Shown: piece after piece, positions 31,701 through 36,242 of the stretch
Position numbering within the stretch: position 1 is the first letter of the stretch
Layout: each line of letters begins with the position of its first letter
Assembly (NCBI GenBank): GCA_021782015.1
Contig: JAJXVS010000004.1
Span: 1-36,242 of the forward strand
Source of the DNA: a bacterium
GTDB lineage: Bacteria > Spirochaetota > Spirochaetia > Treponematales > Rectinemataceae
DNA: 36,242 nucleotides
Reading direction: 5' to 3'
Program-made: the position numbers and the translations under genes
The notes under the pieces: model-generated
Seen by the model: only the letters and a program-made list of their open reading frames with translations
What the model was told of the DNA's origin: nothing
Database searches by the model: none

Positions 31701-33531
31701 GGACGACTGCATAATAAATGCCCGCGATCCCGCTGCCCGCATCGGAAGAAGTGCCGCCGATGCCAGCCGTCGGCCCCGACAGCCAAAAGGCGGAATCCAG
31801 GAGCGAAAGGACGGGCGGCGTCACGATGACGCTCGCCGGTGCCGTCGTATCGATTTGCACCGTTCGGGAAACCGTCGACACCTTGTCGGCAAAGTCGGTG
31901 ACGGTCAATGTGAGTACATAGGTCCCGTCGCCCAAAGATCCGGGAAGAGTGTAACTCCAAGTTCCTTTTGTCTGGTCCCAGGCGAACCCATTCGGCGTTG
32001 CCGTCGAGGCCGGTGACGCCGCTATGGGCGAGGCCCCGTCCTTCGAATAGGTGAGAACCGCGCTCTTCGCCTTCCGGCCCGCGGTGAGCTTGGCATCGTC
32101 CGCTATCCCTGCGAAGCTGACATCCCTGTTCGACTGGATGAGCGAGCTGCCGTAGTTCGTCTCTGTCGCTCTCGGCGGCGCGAGATCGATCGTGACGGTG
32201 GCGCCTACCAGCCTCGTTTCGTTCGCGACCGTGTTCCCCGCCGGGGCCTTGGCCCTGTGATCGTTTGTCGCCGAGAAGCCGAGGACGAAATCCCCGTCCT
32301 GGTCAGAGGGGAAGCTGAGCCGATAGGCCGCGGAAATGACATAGGTCTTACCATCCGGCGCCACCCTTGTCTTCGGCGCAATCGTGGATACCGGCAGAAG
32401 CCAGCCTTTCGCCCGCGCGCTCTCCGGTGTGCCCATGGTTCCATCCGGAAGCTTGGGAGTGATGCTCACGTCGACATCGAGATTGCTCGCTGTCGTCCAC
32501 GTGTACGGCGAGCCATCGGTAGTCGCCAACCCGTTCACATCTTCGACGACCAGAGGGATGGTCACTCCCGGATTGAGAGTGTAGATCATCGTTCCGTTGG
32601 GCCAGAGGCCGGCCTTGAGATCGAGATTGAGGTTGTTTCCATTATCGGAATTGAACGTGGGTTTTCCGGCATCCTGGTCGATGACAACGCCGTAGAGGTT
32701 GGTGGCCGAATCCTTGGGATTCATTTCAAAGGTCGTCGAATTGCCGCCCCTGTCGCTGTCCGAATAGGCGCTGTCCGTGGCCGTGAATGCGAGATCCACC
32801 CGCCCTCCCGCGGTGGCGAAAATCTTCGTGGTATCAAGATTGAGCGACCAGGCGCTGGTGCCGCTCGCGAGAATGGTCGTGGAACTTCCGCGATTCCCCT
32901 TGTCGTCATAAGGCGTATAAGTAAGCGAAACCTGCTTGAGCCCGACATCGAAGGCGGTCCCGCTGAAGGGAACGATGCCGCTCAACGAAAGATGATCGGA
33001 ACTGTCCGAAGCGGCCATCAAGGCAGAAGGGTCGGGATAGCTCAGGGCGAGCGTTGGCGCATGCTCGTCGAACACGAGCTTGAGGGGGGGAATGGTCCTC
33101 GTGGTCTTGGGCGGGTCGGCTATATCGGTCACGGTTACCACGATGGAAACCGGCACCTCAGCCGTGGCGGCGGAGGGGACAAGGGCGGGCACATCGAGGG
33201 GAGCGGTCCAGAGGCCTGTCTGGGAGTCGAAACTCGCCTGGATGGCCTGCCCGATCGGCGCTTGGGTCTGATCGTTGGTCAGCCCGAGGACGACGGACTT
33301 GACGCCCGTATCGTCCGCCGCCTTCCCCTTAATCGTAATTGTGCCTTTTACGTAGTCGCCGCTCGTCGGCGACAGGATGCTCACGCTCGGCGGCTCGATG
33401 TCTATCTTCGCCCCCAGGCCGGCTGAGAAAGCCTTGCAGGTCGTCAGGGAAAGCGTAAGGACGATGGCGAGCCCGAACAAGAAAACCAGGCTCGCGGACT
33501 GAACGCGACGCCTCCCGGACATATCATCCAT
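19705..33531 (-). CDS. giant (~4608 aa) putative surface lipoprotein: Ig-like repeats, inserted modules, TIG domain, propeller-like C-terminus
   Basis: ATG at 33531 follows GGAGGG; N-terminus MDDMSGRRRVQSASLVFLFGLAIVLTLSLTTC|K is lipobox-like; dozens of Ig-like repeats with DTTAP linkers and D.AGN motifs. Confidence 0.85.
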   Translation of the reverse strand: MDDMSGRRRVQSASLVFLFGLAIVLTLSLTTCKAFSAGLGAKIDIEPPSVSILSPTSGDYVKGTITIKGKAADDTGVKSVVLGLTNDQTQAPIGQAIQASFDSQTGLWTAPLDVPALVPSAATAEVPVSIVVTVTDIADPPKTTRTIPPLKLVFDEHAPTLALSYPDPSALMAASDSSDHLSLSGIVPFSGTAFDVGLKQVSLTYTPYDDKGNRGSSTTILASGTSAWSLNLDTTKIFATAGGRVDLAFTATDSAYSDSDRGGNSTTFEMNPKDSATNLYGVVIDQDAGKPTFNSDNGNNLNLDLKAGLWPNGTMIYTLNPGVTIPLVVEDVNGLATTDGSPYTWTTASNLDVDVSITPKLPDGTMGTPESARAKGWLLPVSTIAPKTRVAPDGKTYVISAAYRLSFPSDQDGDFVLGFSATNDHRAKAPAGNTVANETRLVGATVTIDLAPPRATETNYGSSLIQSNRDVSFAGIADDAKLTAGRKAKSAVLTYSKDGASPIAASPASTATPNGFAWDQTKGTWSYTLPGSLGDGTYVLTLTVTDFADKVSTVSRTVQIDTTAPASVIVTPPVLSLLDSAFWLSGPTAGIGGTSSDAGSGIAGIYYAVVPKGSATPAFSSSNGVWVAAGGTLNWSGTLKLSGAGGLGEGQFTLCVAGLDAVGNVETAKTRDFGVDQNPPTVTESHSATSASTSTFTLGGSVADTNAIASLAVTEQVGSAAAVNATVTRSVVAASGDVAGRHETWQTQQLPTVGANDGVYTYTVTATDVAGKTAQLQRIVMIDKTPPTGTVLAPPAATTWTGVGEYTIGGTASDGSSASASGLASVTYQLDGGAWANADWTDTSGGKNLSGTWSATLKGLSEGLHTVVVKLVDAAGNSTTLSQRTFGVDFNPPNLGVGTPAIDPSVYAASGTNGFPGFAGTAWDSNALATSSSLAVSYTRNGGTPTGATINLTDSSHAAPGNVWSWTPFPAGVDAIGHTNDGIYVFSFTLTDIAGKTATVTRQVQIDTTPPALVVTAPVVNESAANSSYTIQGTSTDTGGVGLAAANAVEYSLDGGVSWIGTASGSGHDVSVSGTSWSAAVSLGTTEGAKTLKVRSTDKLGNQASQTIGFFYDLNPPVMQETGVGGGTNPASYAMSTNGAIHFAGTASDTDALAGAHSLTVSVDGGAAQDVLAMTSAPYTAGGTAGSWTLAVAVGGGGLADGVHGFVFTARDIAGKTTSVTRTVTIDTTAPVSGIATPTAALTGANAAYWLSGTTAAINGTSADAGSGATGVTGVYYTIVTKGSAAPAFSKTGWTQAGGTTNWNGTVTLSGMGGIGEGEFTLYVAATDAVGNVETAKTRDFGVDQAPPVLAEIHAATNFTKASFALSGTVADGNAIASLGITESKNGGTAQVVGFTPTVVLSGAKSAGYTSVALPLGGVVDGTYTYLLTAMDAAGKTSTVSRTYTIDTTAPTVSMNALPAWISSSAYTIGGSATDPNAGASGVASVQFSLDGGSTWNAAAWTDTSGTNVAGTWTATMTGMAEGPHGVMVRATDAAGNVVTNAAVNFGVDYSPPNLAVTAPPTTVTAATASSFVGIAGTVWDSYLLATSGSLSVSYSKNGGAATTAPIKVTDSVHATPGNAWGWTPFAGGIDAATHTNDGIYSFTFTATDAAGKMTQSGPFPMTVDTMSPQLTITSPATTTPMTWVASSSLGVTGVANDGSGSGVKSVYVLVDGLYLASSPTDHSTDDPTATGSLWTKATGTVSFGASLSLTMEGTKTLWVKAVDNDGNWTTAAEALSAKTDFGFDKTAPSLSSTDSVPSTVNSVFTLAGNVSDAASGLASLTVSVDGASPPTALTFGSGSWTYPVSSLPADGTHSYLFTARDLAGNVKSITRTVAVDTQPPVVTFGNIDPTKNTASTALSLVDSSPKIIGTITDSTGVGAVQSVVEFSADNGSTWTTAQASTALSTAGSTPLSVTFSKDLSVSPFTTDGLYRITLSASDTLATPNIGSSATVWFRLDRNNPVVSSLLSTAPATSVNSSFSLSGSASSNNLSVVQYKLDSGSYTAMSGVVPGTFSFSTAGLNAISVAAATMTEGAHTLTVEALSTGQRVGTQTFSFLVDRTPPTPTITMPAGGGAISGSMVAIGGGATDLGGGGTPAGVASVDWQIARGISLSLSTSNFTAATAHGLSAGDLVYFSPYSGGSLPSGISANVPYWVSATGLTATSFEISATNGGAVLTPGAGATAFFAAKAGAWTAATYGASTWNTTLNSTTLSEGSYLLLARATDLAGNVSAAIASRVTIDQGLPTLDFSTTAASGIFSASFAASGLATDPPDASVATATNGIASVLLAIDDPAFSASHAGTVAIDLTKTTAWSFDLGAAPASFFNGLSGAPSTFAAIPEGAHTLYARAIDKAGKTFDTSFAFIKDTVAPSAAFANLAIAAPWTVYLQTATKVSGTVSDATGVASASYAIDQYTGGAWVSKQAVTSLGTTANSTNFPWTVDLTGYADGHYRLTLTAQDRASPVPNVMAARVCEFYIDTAAPSATITIPVAGEIASTDIGAPTGAASDANLTAATIQLDTNTPVDVFASAGAWTYPSWNWAGLSEGTHTLTLTATDIAGRVTTAPRTFVKDTMAPGISYGNIATSGPGYPTVVSTSATPSLSGTLSDASGIASYSWTLSVYNPASQVWNTMTSSGPTVVAGNPLNYNWSIPLSTLALPDGKYRVAISATDVAVGPNTTASPAQVQFFISNASPSGSLASPALGSWVSASFTLTGTAQDSANVTGVSVLATSGSSPSFGASNALPAFSVIGVNPATGTFQTSLPHGFAVGDLVYVAGSVMPTLSGGGFLSSTSTYAVASLASSSATSGVDEFTLSGVTLTGAGSGLLVAKAGTNFGSGSIPPSPALSVAGGTGISSTSPLFSNGDVVYFTGTPPSATPAIGVGTPYYVQSVSGSSFVLSTAAGGGTILNFSAAAAATVYSPSLNLGWLLPGISLGGVGNGAFTVYAQVVSANGKTSVISRSYSLDNQAPVISMNSPSTTSISAANSPTLGTIAVGASGSPLQGLVSIAGTTVDSGSGVSQNIKYYIGKTGTYQAGASASNWVLTLGDISGYANTTNAYPCDLNGQTLLSLDYWLIPIHFQAVDNAGNQVQATDYFVYNSNANTPTISISSPANAQTFGGQQRIYGTATQPVGVYGAEVYVDPTNGSTPPTSIPTSVLTSSATFTLISALASPLPANAVVYIKSVAQIPTLPGGATAGKAYYVVGATSTTTSFQVAATAGGSAVSFTSGTGVTYAVDQWAPVTLMTSGTSVSWYYDINVGNVYPLPGRSSQTISVTGRAWSATSFGGPRGNFTGYLASPLTMTFNNTFPTVTIATITPQGGSALSYTQSMDARGTFTLSGTASTPVGLSNLSLVDTGPFSGTSSLYAVTTASGTVTAIPFSTSGTTGNGYTYSIAALGQLVSGAAVTYAAGQSYKLLIVAPGVNTTPGTNPWAALGLGSTITPVVGTVFTVSSAGSVPTGAQAIESDASGKFQYSIAITINSSTVYPSLTTGAYFSGTLGFNLQAADLTTPTAQVTTSPAGVSVDNFAPLAGTPTGLGTVTDSSSNVYGVLTGAAQTISSSATDISATSGTVSGIKDIYVYLLDGSGNAVPLAGGSSIPTSTYTYIDYQGRTQTWPSTTVGGFYVDIATMTSGAYVGSGITGVTEMMGLSGSSTTWGIQLDTTKLADGPYTLAYTVFDIAGNATHYTYRIFVQNNGPKFGSVTLGTSVGGTAVTQSCTAASLPNTGFIAEGNTLSFNVSSVYGNGTTTPNGALSYKLTCGGVNYWSQGTVTGLSSNGATVTFNPTTVSPAIADTSTSNGASFVLTVTDATVTIPQSYSVAINMNIQNADHGTPAIGVAPFGTQYLLPTTNPYTTGKAFQTGPVSTYGQNIGPSGGHIDYTSPYTSGAASISGQVVFLGSAWNDQAMTKITATIPGYNGSLEFSIATYSGGTWAPLSGTGWSVAIDTSHQVLGLSGQQVNWTFTWDSSTLSTVTGKNLAVTFKAYNANPIPAQNSATAQSLVDAVPYISKVTTALSSAYSSVPSVTNRSALGYYPVQRNETIIIDGYNFNGISTSVALNGTPLTVGAVAGKTTTEVTASIGTTATSGGLVVSAGSPTAVSSTNNSNVNTAYVLTGAGQPYYYNDEPNNVNNNLLTDDRNLTVWSITSVSTDASIRYPSMRIVNSATASNQYIGWTYDSSENYFYMTDSGTQTPQQFQSNPTRYYDTAFAYDEQGDTFGEGNSGDITAGGGRIVNWSSGCFFSNQPGSGASSYTGGYDGGTYTSRFASLSSDGTVANTNSNRFQNPDIVAALANPAAALGAGNLATSYLSYYDAVLNQVMLRTGTVNGRSTIPSGTALSDKGTSSTIPWDQPGAITIAGAATSGAYSAIALNPVDRSTLVAVWYDSTNRRLWYSYNTAPTSAAQSGQWASHALVIDSSFAGQNCDITVDAGGGVHIAYYRSSSGDLCYAYLPGYASTSPQLATVDSYLSVGQYLRIGTTLVGGNYVPSISYYAGTYSGTSFCVKLATRVNFATFQNGAVNDQYTGAWEVQTVPATNSPKTFTVSIGYKNFGTPNGLTPVLGYATNAGLEYAYQP
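28530..31870 (-). repeat. higher-order protein/DNA repeat with ~2004-bp period
   Basis: CCACGCCGAAATCCCT.GT.TTCGCCGTCTCGACGTTGCCCACCGC at ~29502 and ~31506 with matching flanking domains in the same order. Confidence 0.8.
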
Positions 33532-33739
33532 ACACCCTCCAAGGCATGCCGTACGCAGAGGGGACAATTCCCCACAACAATTTCGGCTTTTTGGAATAAG
33601 ACTTTAGAGAGTGATGAAGGAAGAAGGGCCCCCGCTTCCTTTTGGCAAGGCTCGATGCCCTCGCCATGGCAACCTGACTCTGGTTCAGTCTCTTCGAATG
33701 CTACTTGCACGATCCGTGCCATCCTGATTTCATGATCCC

Positions 33740-35242
33740 ATGACCCTCGATATACTATGCCGGGTGGTGGACAATTACGGCGATATCGGACTCGTGTATC
33801 GACTCGCGAAGGCTATTTCCGGGGTCGATCCGACGGTTGGCCTCCGCATCCATGTCGACAAACTGGCAGCCTTCCACGAGCTCTGCCCCGAAGTCGAACC
33901 CGGCAAACAGCTACAAAAACTTCACGAATGGACCATCATCGACTGGAATATCGAGCTTCCCGCCCTCCGCGAGGCCTGCGCCTCAGGGGGCCCGCCCACG
34001 AGGATCGTGGAATGCTTCGCCTGTAATCGCCCGCCGGCGCTGGAAATACTCCTCTTCGACCGAAAACGCGATGACAAGCGACTCATCGTCAACCTCGAAC
34101 ACCTGAGCGCCGAAACCTGGGTCGACGAAATTCACCGCATGCGCTCGGCCACTCGCCACGCTCTTGTCCGGAAGTACATTTTCATGCCTGGATTCACCAA
34201 GGCGAGCGGCGGCCTCATAATCGACCCAACCTTCCGCGCCATGGCCGGGATCTGGAGGGCCGGCAGGACTCGCCTTTCGGAAAGTACAAGCGTCGAGTCC
34301 CAAACTGTCGCCCTGGCGACAGTGACTGTCCCAAATCCGACAGCGACCGTCCCAAACTCAACAGTGGGCGAAGGCGCGACGGCCCCAGGCCCGGGCGAAG
34401 CAGGCTTCGCCCCACCCTCCCATGCCGCCCTCCGACTCGAACTCGCAGCCCGCGCTGGCCTGGCTCTGGCCCCCGGCGACGAAACCCGCCCCTGGTTTCT
34501 CGTTTTCAGCTACCAGCACGACTACAGCCGCATCGTCGATGGCATCATGAGCCTGGGGCAAGGCGCCAACATGAGCGGGGGCGGGGGCGCAGACATGAGC
34601 GCCAACATGAGCGCGGGCGGGGGCGACAACATGAGCGCCAACATGAGCGGGGGCGGAGGCGACAACATGGGCGGGGGCGGGGCGGACCCAGTCTCACGCG
34701 GAACGAAGGCGTCATCCCGGGCTCCTCTCGTCCTCGTCGCCCAGGGCCTCGGGGCCGCGCCCTTCCTCCAAGCATGGCGGGCCAAAGGCGAAACCTTCCC
34801 AACTATGTCCATCCCCTTCCTGCCGCAGGAAGCCTGGGACGAGTTCATCCTCGCCTCCGATTTCGCCATCGTCCGCGGCGAAGAAAGCCTCGCTCGCGCC
34901 GCCCTCGCCGGAATCCCCTTCGTCTGGCACGCCTACCGCCAGGATGGAAACCACCAATTGGTAAAGGTACAGGCCATCCTCGACCGCCTCCGCCCCTTCC
35001 TGTCGGGAGCGGGCGCCCCCGCCTCGACCATCGCCTCCTACGAAGCCTTGTGCCTGGCCTTCAACGACCGCCTCATCGACGGCCCCGAAGCCTCGGGCGG
35101 CGAGCGCGAGGACATCGCGCCTATTCTGAAAGCCTTGCCGACCCTGCGCCCCGGATTCGAAGCCTTCGCGGAGTCCCTCTTCGCGAATGGCGACCTCACC
35201 GCCCGACTCCTCGAATTCATGGGAACCCTCGCGGGCCCATAA
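33740..35242 (+). CDS. earP: EF-P arginine rhamnosyltransferase EarP
   Basis: N-terminal DILCRVVDNYGDIGLVYRLAK, NLEHLSAETWVDEIHRMRS, KYIFMPGFTKASGGLI, C-terminal DFAIVRGEESLARAALAGIPFVWHAYRQDGNHQLVKVQAIL. Confidence 0.93.
   Translation: MTLDILCRVVDNYGDIGLVYRLAKAISGVDPTVGLRIHVDKLAAFHELCPEVEPGKQLQKLHEWTIIDWNIELPALREACASGGPPTRIVECFACNRPPALEILLFDRKRDDKRLIVNLEHLSAETWVDEIHRMRSATRHALVRKYIFMPGFTKASGGLIIDPTFRAMAGIWRAGRTRLSESTSVESQTVALATVTVPNPTATVPNSTVGEGATAPGPGEAGFAPPSHAALRLELAARAGLALAPGDETRPWFLVFSYQHDYSRIVDGIMSLGQGANMSGGGGADMSANMSAGGGDNMSANMSGGGGDNMGGGGADPVSRGTKASSRAPLVLVAQGLGAAPFLQAWRAKGETFPTMSIPFLPQEAWDEFILASDFAIVRGEESLARAALAGIPFVWHAYRQDGNHQLVKVQAILDRLRPFLSGAGAPASTIASYEALCLAFNDRLIDGPEASGGEREDIAPILKALPTLRPGFEAFAESLFANGDLTARLLEFMGTLAGP
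34560..34685 (+). repeat. in-frame low-complexity repeat inside earP
   Basis: Repeated aacatgagcgggggcgggggcg / aacatgagcgcc units coding ANMSGGGGADMSANMSAGGGDNMSANMSGGGGDNMGGGG. Confidence 0.85.
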
Positions 35243-35453
35243 CCCAGCGCCAGCCGCCCACTGGCAATTATCCGCGAAATGCGCTAGCATGCGGTCCCGC
35301 ATTCGTACAGACCGCAGGCAACGACACTTCCGGCCACGAATCGCGGGAATCGACACCGCCTCCAGGGTGCGCAGACAAAGGGAAAACGGCCAAAGACATC
35401 TCGCGCGGCGCGGGAAGGACCAAGGCTAAATCATTTTCAGGCGAGGAACTACC

Positions 35454-36020
35454 ATGCTCATGACAGGCGATATCCGCGGCGGCACGGTCTTCAAGGTTGG
35501 CAACGACGTCGTCGTCGTCCAGCGCATGCTCGGCATCAAGGGCGGGCGCAACGGCCAGGTCAAGCGACTCAGGGTCAGGAACATCATCACCGGCTCCACC
35601 TCCGAGCTCGGCCTCGACATGGGCGAGAAGTTCGAGGACGTGTCCATCGACTACCACACGATGAAACCCTCCTACATGGACGGCGAAACCTGGGTCTTCA
35701 TGGACCAGGAGAGCTTCGAGCAGTACGAACTGACCCGCGAAGACCTCGGCGAGGCCGCCGACTACATGCTCCCCGAAGACGACATCGAAGTCGAGGTCGG
35801 CTTCTACGAAGGCAAGCCCGTCTCCGTCACCCTCCCGATCAACATAGTTAGGACGATCACCTACTGCGAGCCCGGCATCAAGGGCGACACCTCCGGCAAG
35901 TCCACCAAGCCGGCCAAGCTCGACTCGGGCTTCGAGGTCCAGGTCCCCCTCTTCTGCGACATCGGCACGAAAATCGTCTTCGATACGCGGGATGGGTCCT
36001 TCGTCGAGCGAGCGAAATAA
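35454..36020 (+). CDS. efp: translation elongation factor P
   Basis: KGGRNGQVKRLRVRNIITGS modification loop, YMDGETWVFMDQESFEQYEL, LPINIVRTITYCEPGIKGDTSGKSTKPAKLDSG; adjacent to earP. Confidence 0.95.
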   Translation: MLMTGDIRGGTVFKVGNDVVVVQRMLGIKGGRNGQVKRLRVRNIITGSTSELGLDMGEKFEDVSIDYHTMKPSYMDGETWVFMDQESFEQYELTREDLGEAADYMLPEDDIEVEVGFYEGKPVSVTLPINIVRTITYCEPGIKGDTSGKSTKPAKLDSGFEVQVPLFCDIGTKIVFDTRDGSFVERAK

Positions 36021-36110
36021 GGCAAAGGGGGAGCGGAGCCGGGAGCGCGAAGCGATCACGGCGAAGCCTAGCGAGCGCAGCGAGCGTTAGCACATCCCGA
36101 TCTGCCCACG

Positions 36111-36139
36111 AAAGCCCCTCCCCGACGGAGGGGCTTTTT
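36111..36139 (+). terminator. rho-independent terminator after efp
   Basis: AAAGCCCCTCC-CCGAC-GGAGGGGCTTTTT. Confidence 0.9.
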
Positions 36140-36151
36140 CATGCCCGCTCG

Positions 36152-36233
36152 GGCGGGTCCTGGGGCGAGCAATGCGAGCACACCCGCTTCGCTTCGCTAC
36201 GCGCGCGCGCTCGCGCTGCTCGCCCCACCCGCC
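36152..36233. repeat. long imperfect inverted repeat
   Basis: TGGGGCGAGCAATGCGAGC (36161-36179) pairs with GCTCGCGCTGCTCGCCCCA (36209-36227) with about two mismatches; outer GGCGGGT/ACCCGCC extends it. Confidence 0.7.
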
Positions 36234-36242
36234 GTCCAAGCG

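Noticed and set aside
33560-33573. GGGGACAATTCCCC palindrome upstream of the giant lipoprotein gene
   Set aside because: Short, single occurrence, no known regulator match; too weak to call.
34522-34869. - strand ORF with MLSPPPPLMLALMLSPPPALMLALM repeats
   Set aside because: Exact antisense of the earP repeat tract; no RBS or independent support.

Overview
36.2 kb high-GC bacterial window; gene content (PerR + reverse rubrerythrin, CheC operon, giant Ig-repeat surface proteins) suggests a spirochaete-like organism, but that is inference. On the + strand I recognise an SPFH/stomatin protein, ilvE, a DUF2339-like membrane protein, a secreted START/SRPBCC-like protein, earP and efp. On the - strand I recognise a mannonate-oxidoreductase-type SDR, PerR, reverse rubrerythrin, a REC / CheC / PAS-HisKA_2 kinase operon, a 2423-aa secreted Ig-repeat protein with a C-terminal outer-membrane-barrel-like tail, a CBS-pair regulator, a VapBC-type module, a solute-binding-like lipoprotein, and a ~4608-aa putative lipoprotein. 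The two giants cover about 21 kb. The most unusual observations are: (1) the 4.6k-aa protein has phage-tail-type 'HGL..GD.VYF....YYV....F..S...GG' modules inserted among its Ig-like repeats, a ~2.0 kb higher-order repeat, and a TIG + propeller-like C-terminus; its stop codon overlaps the start of a second lipoprotein gene. (2) The 2423-aa protein carries a duplicated, possibly undescribed ~70-aa module and several low-complexity inserts. (3) EarP carries two low-complexity insertions, one an (NMSGGGG)n-like tract, next to an EF-P with the modifiable Arg32. (4) A 17-bp candidate PerR operator lies upstream of the reverse rubrerythrin gene. Nothing was run computationally; family calls rest on motif recognition.
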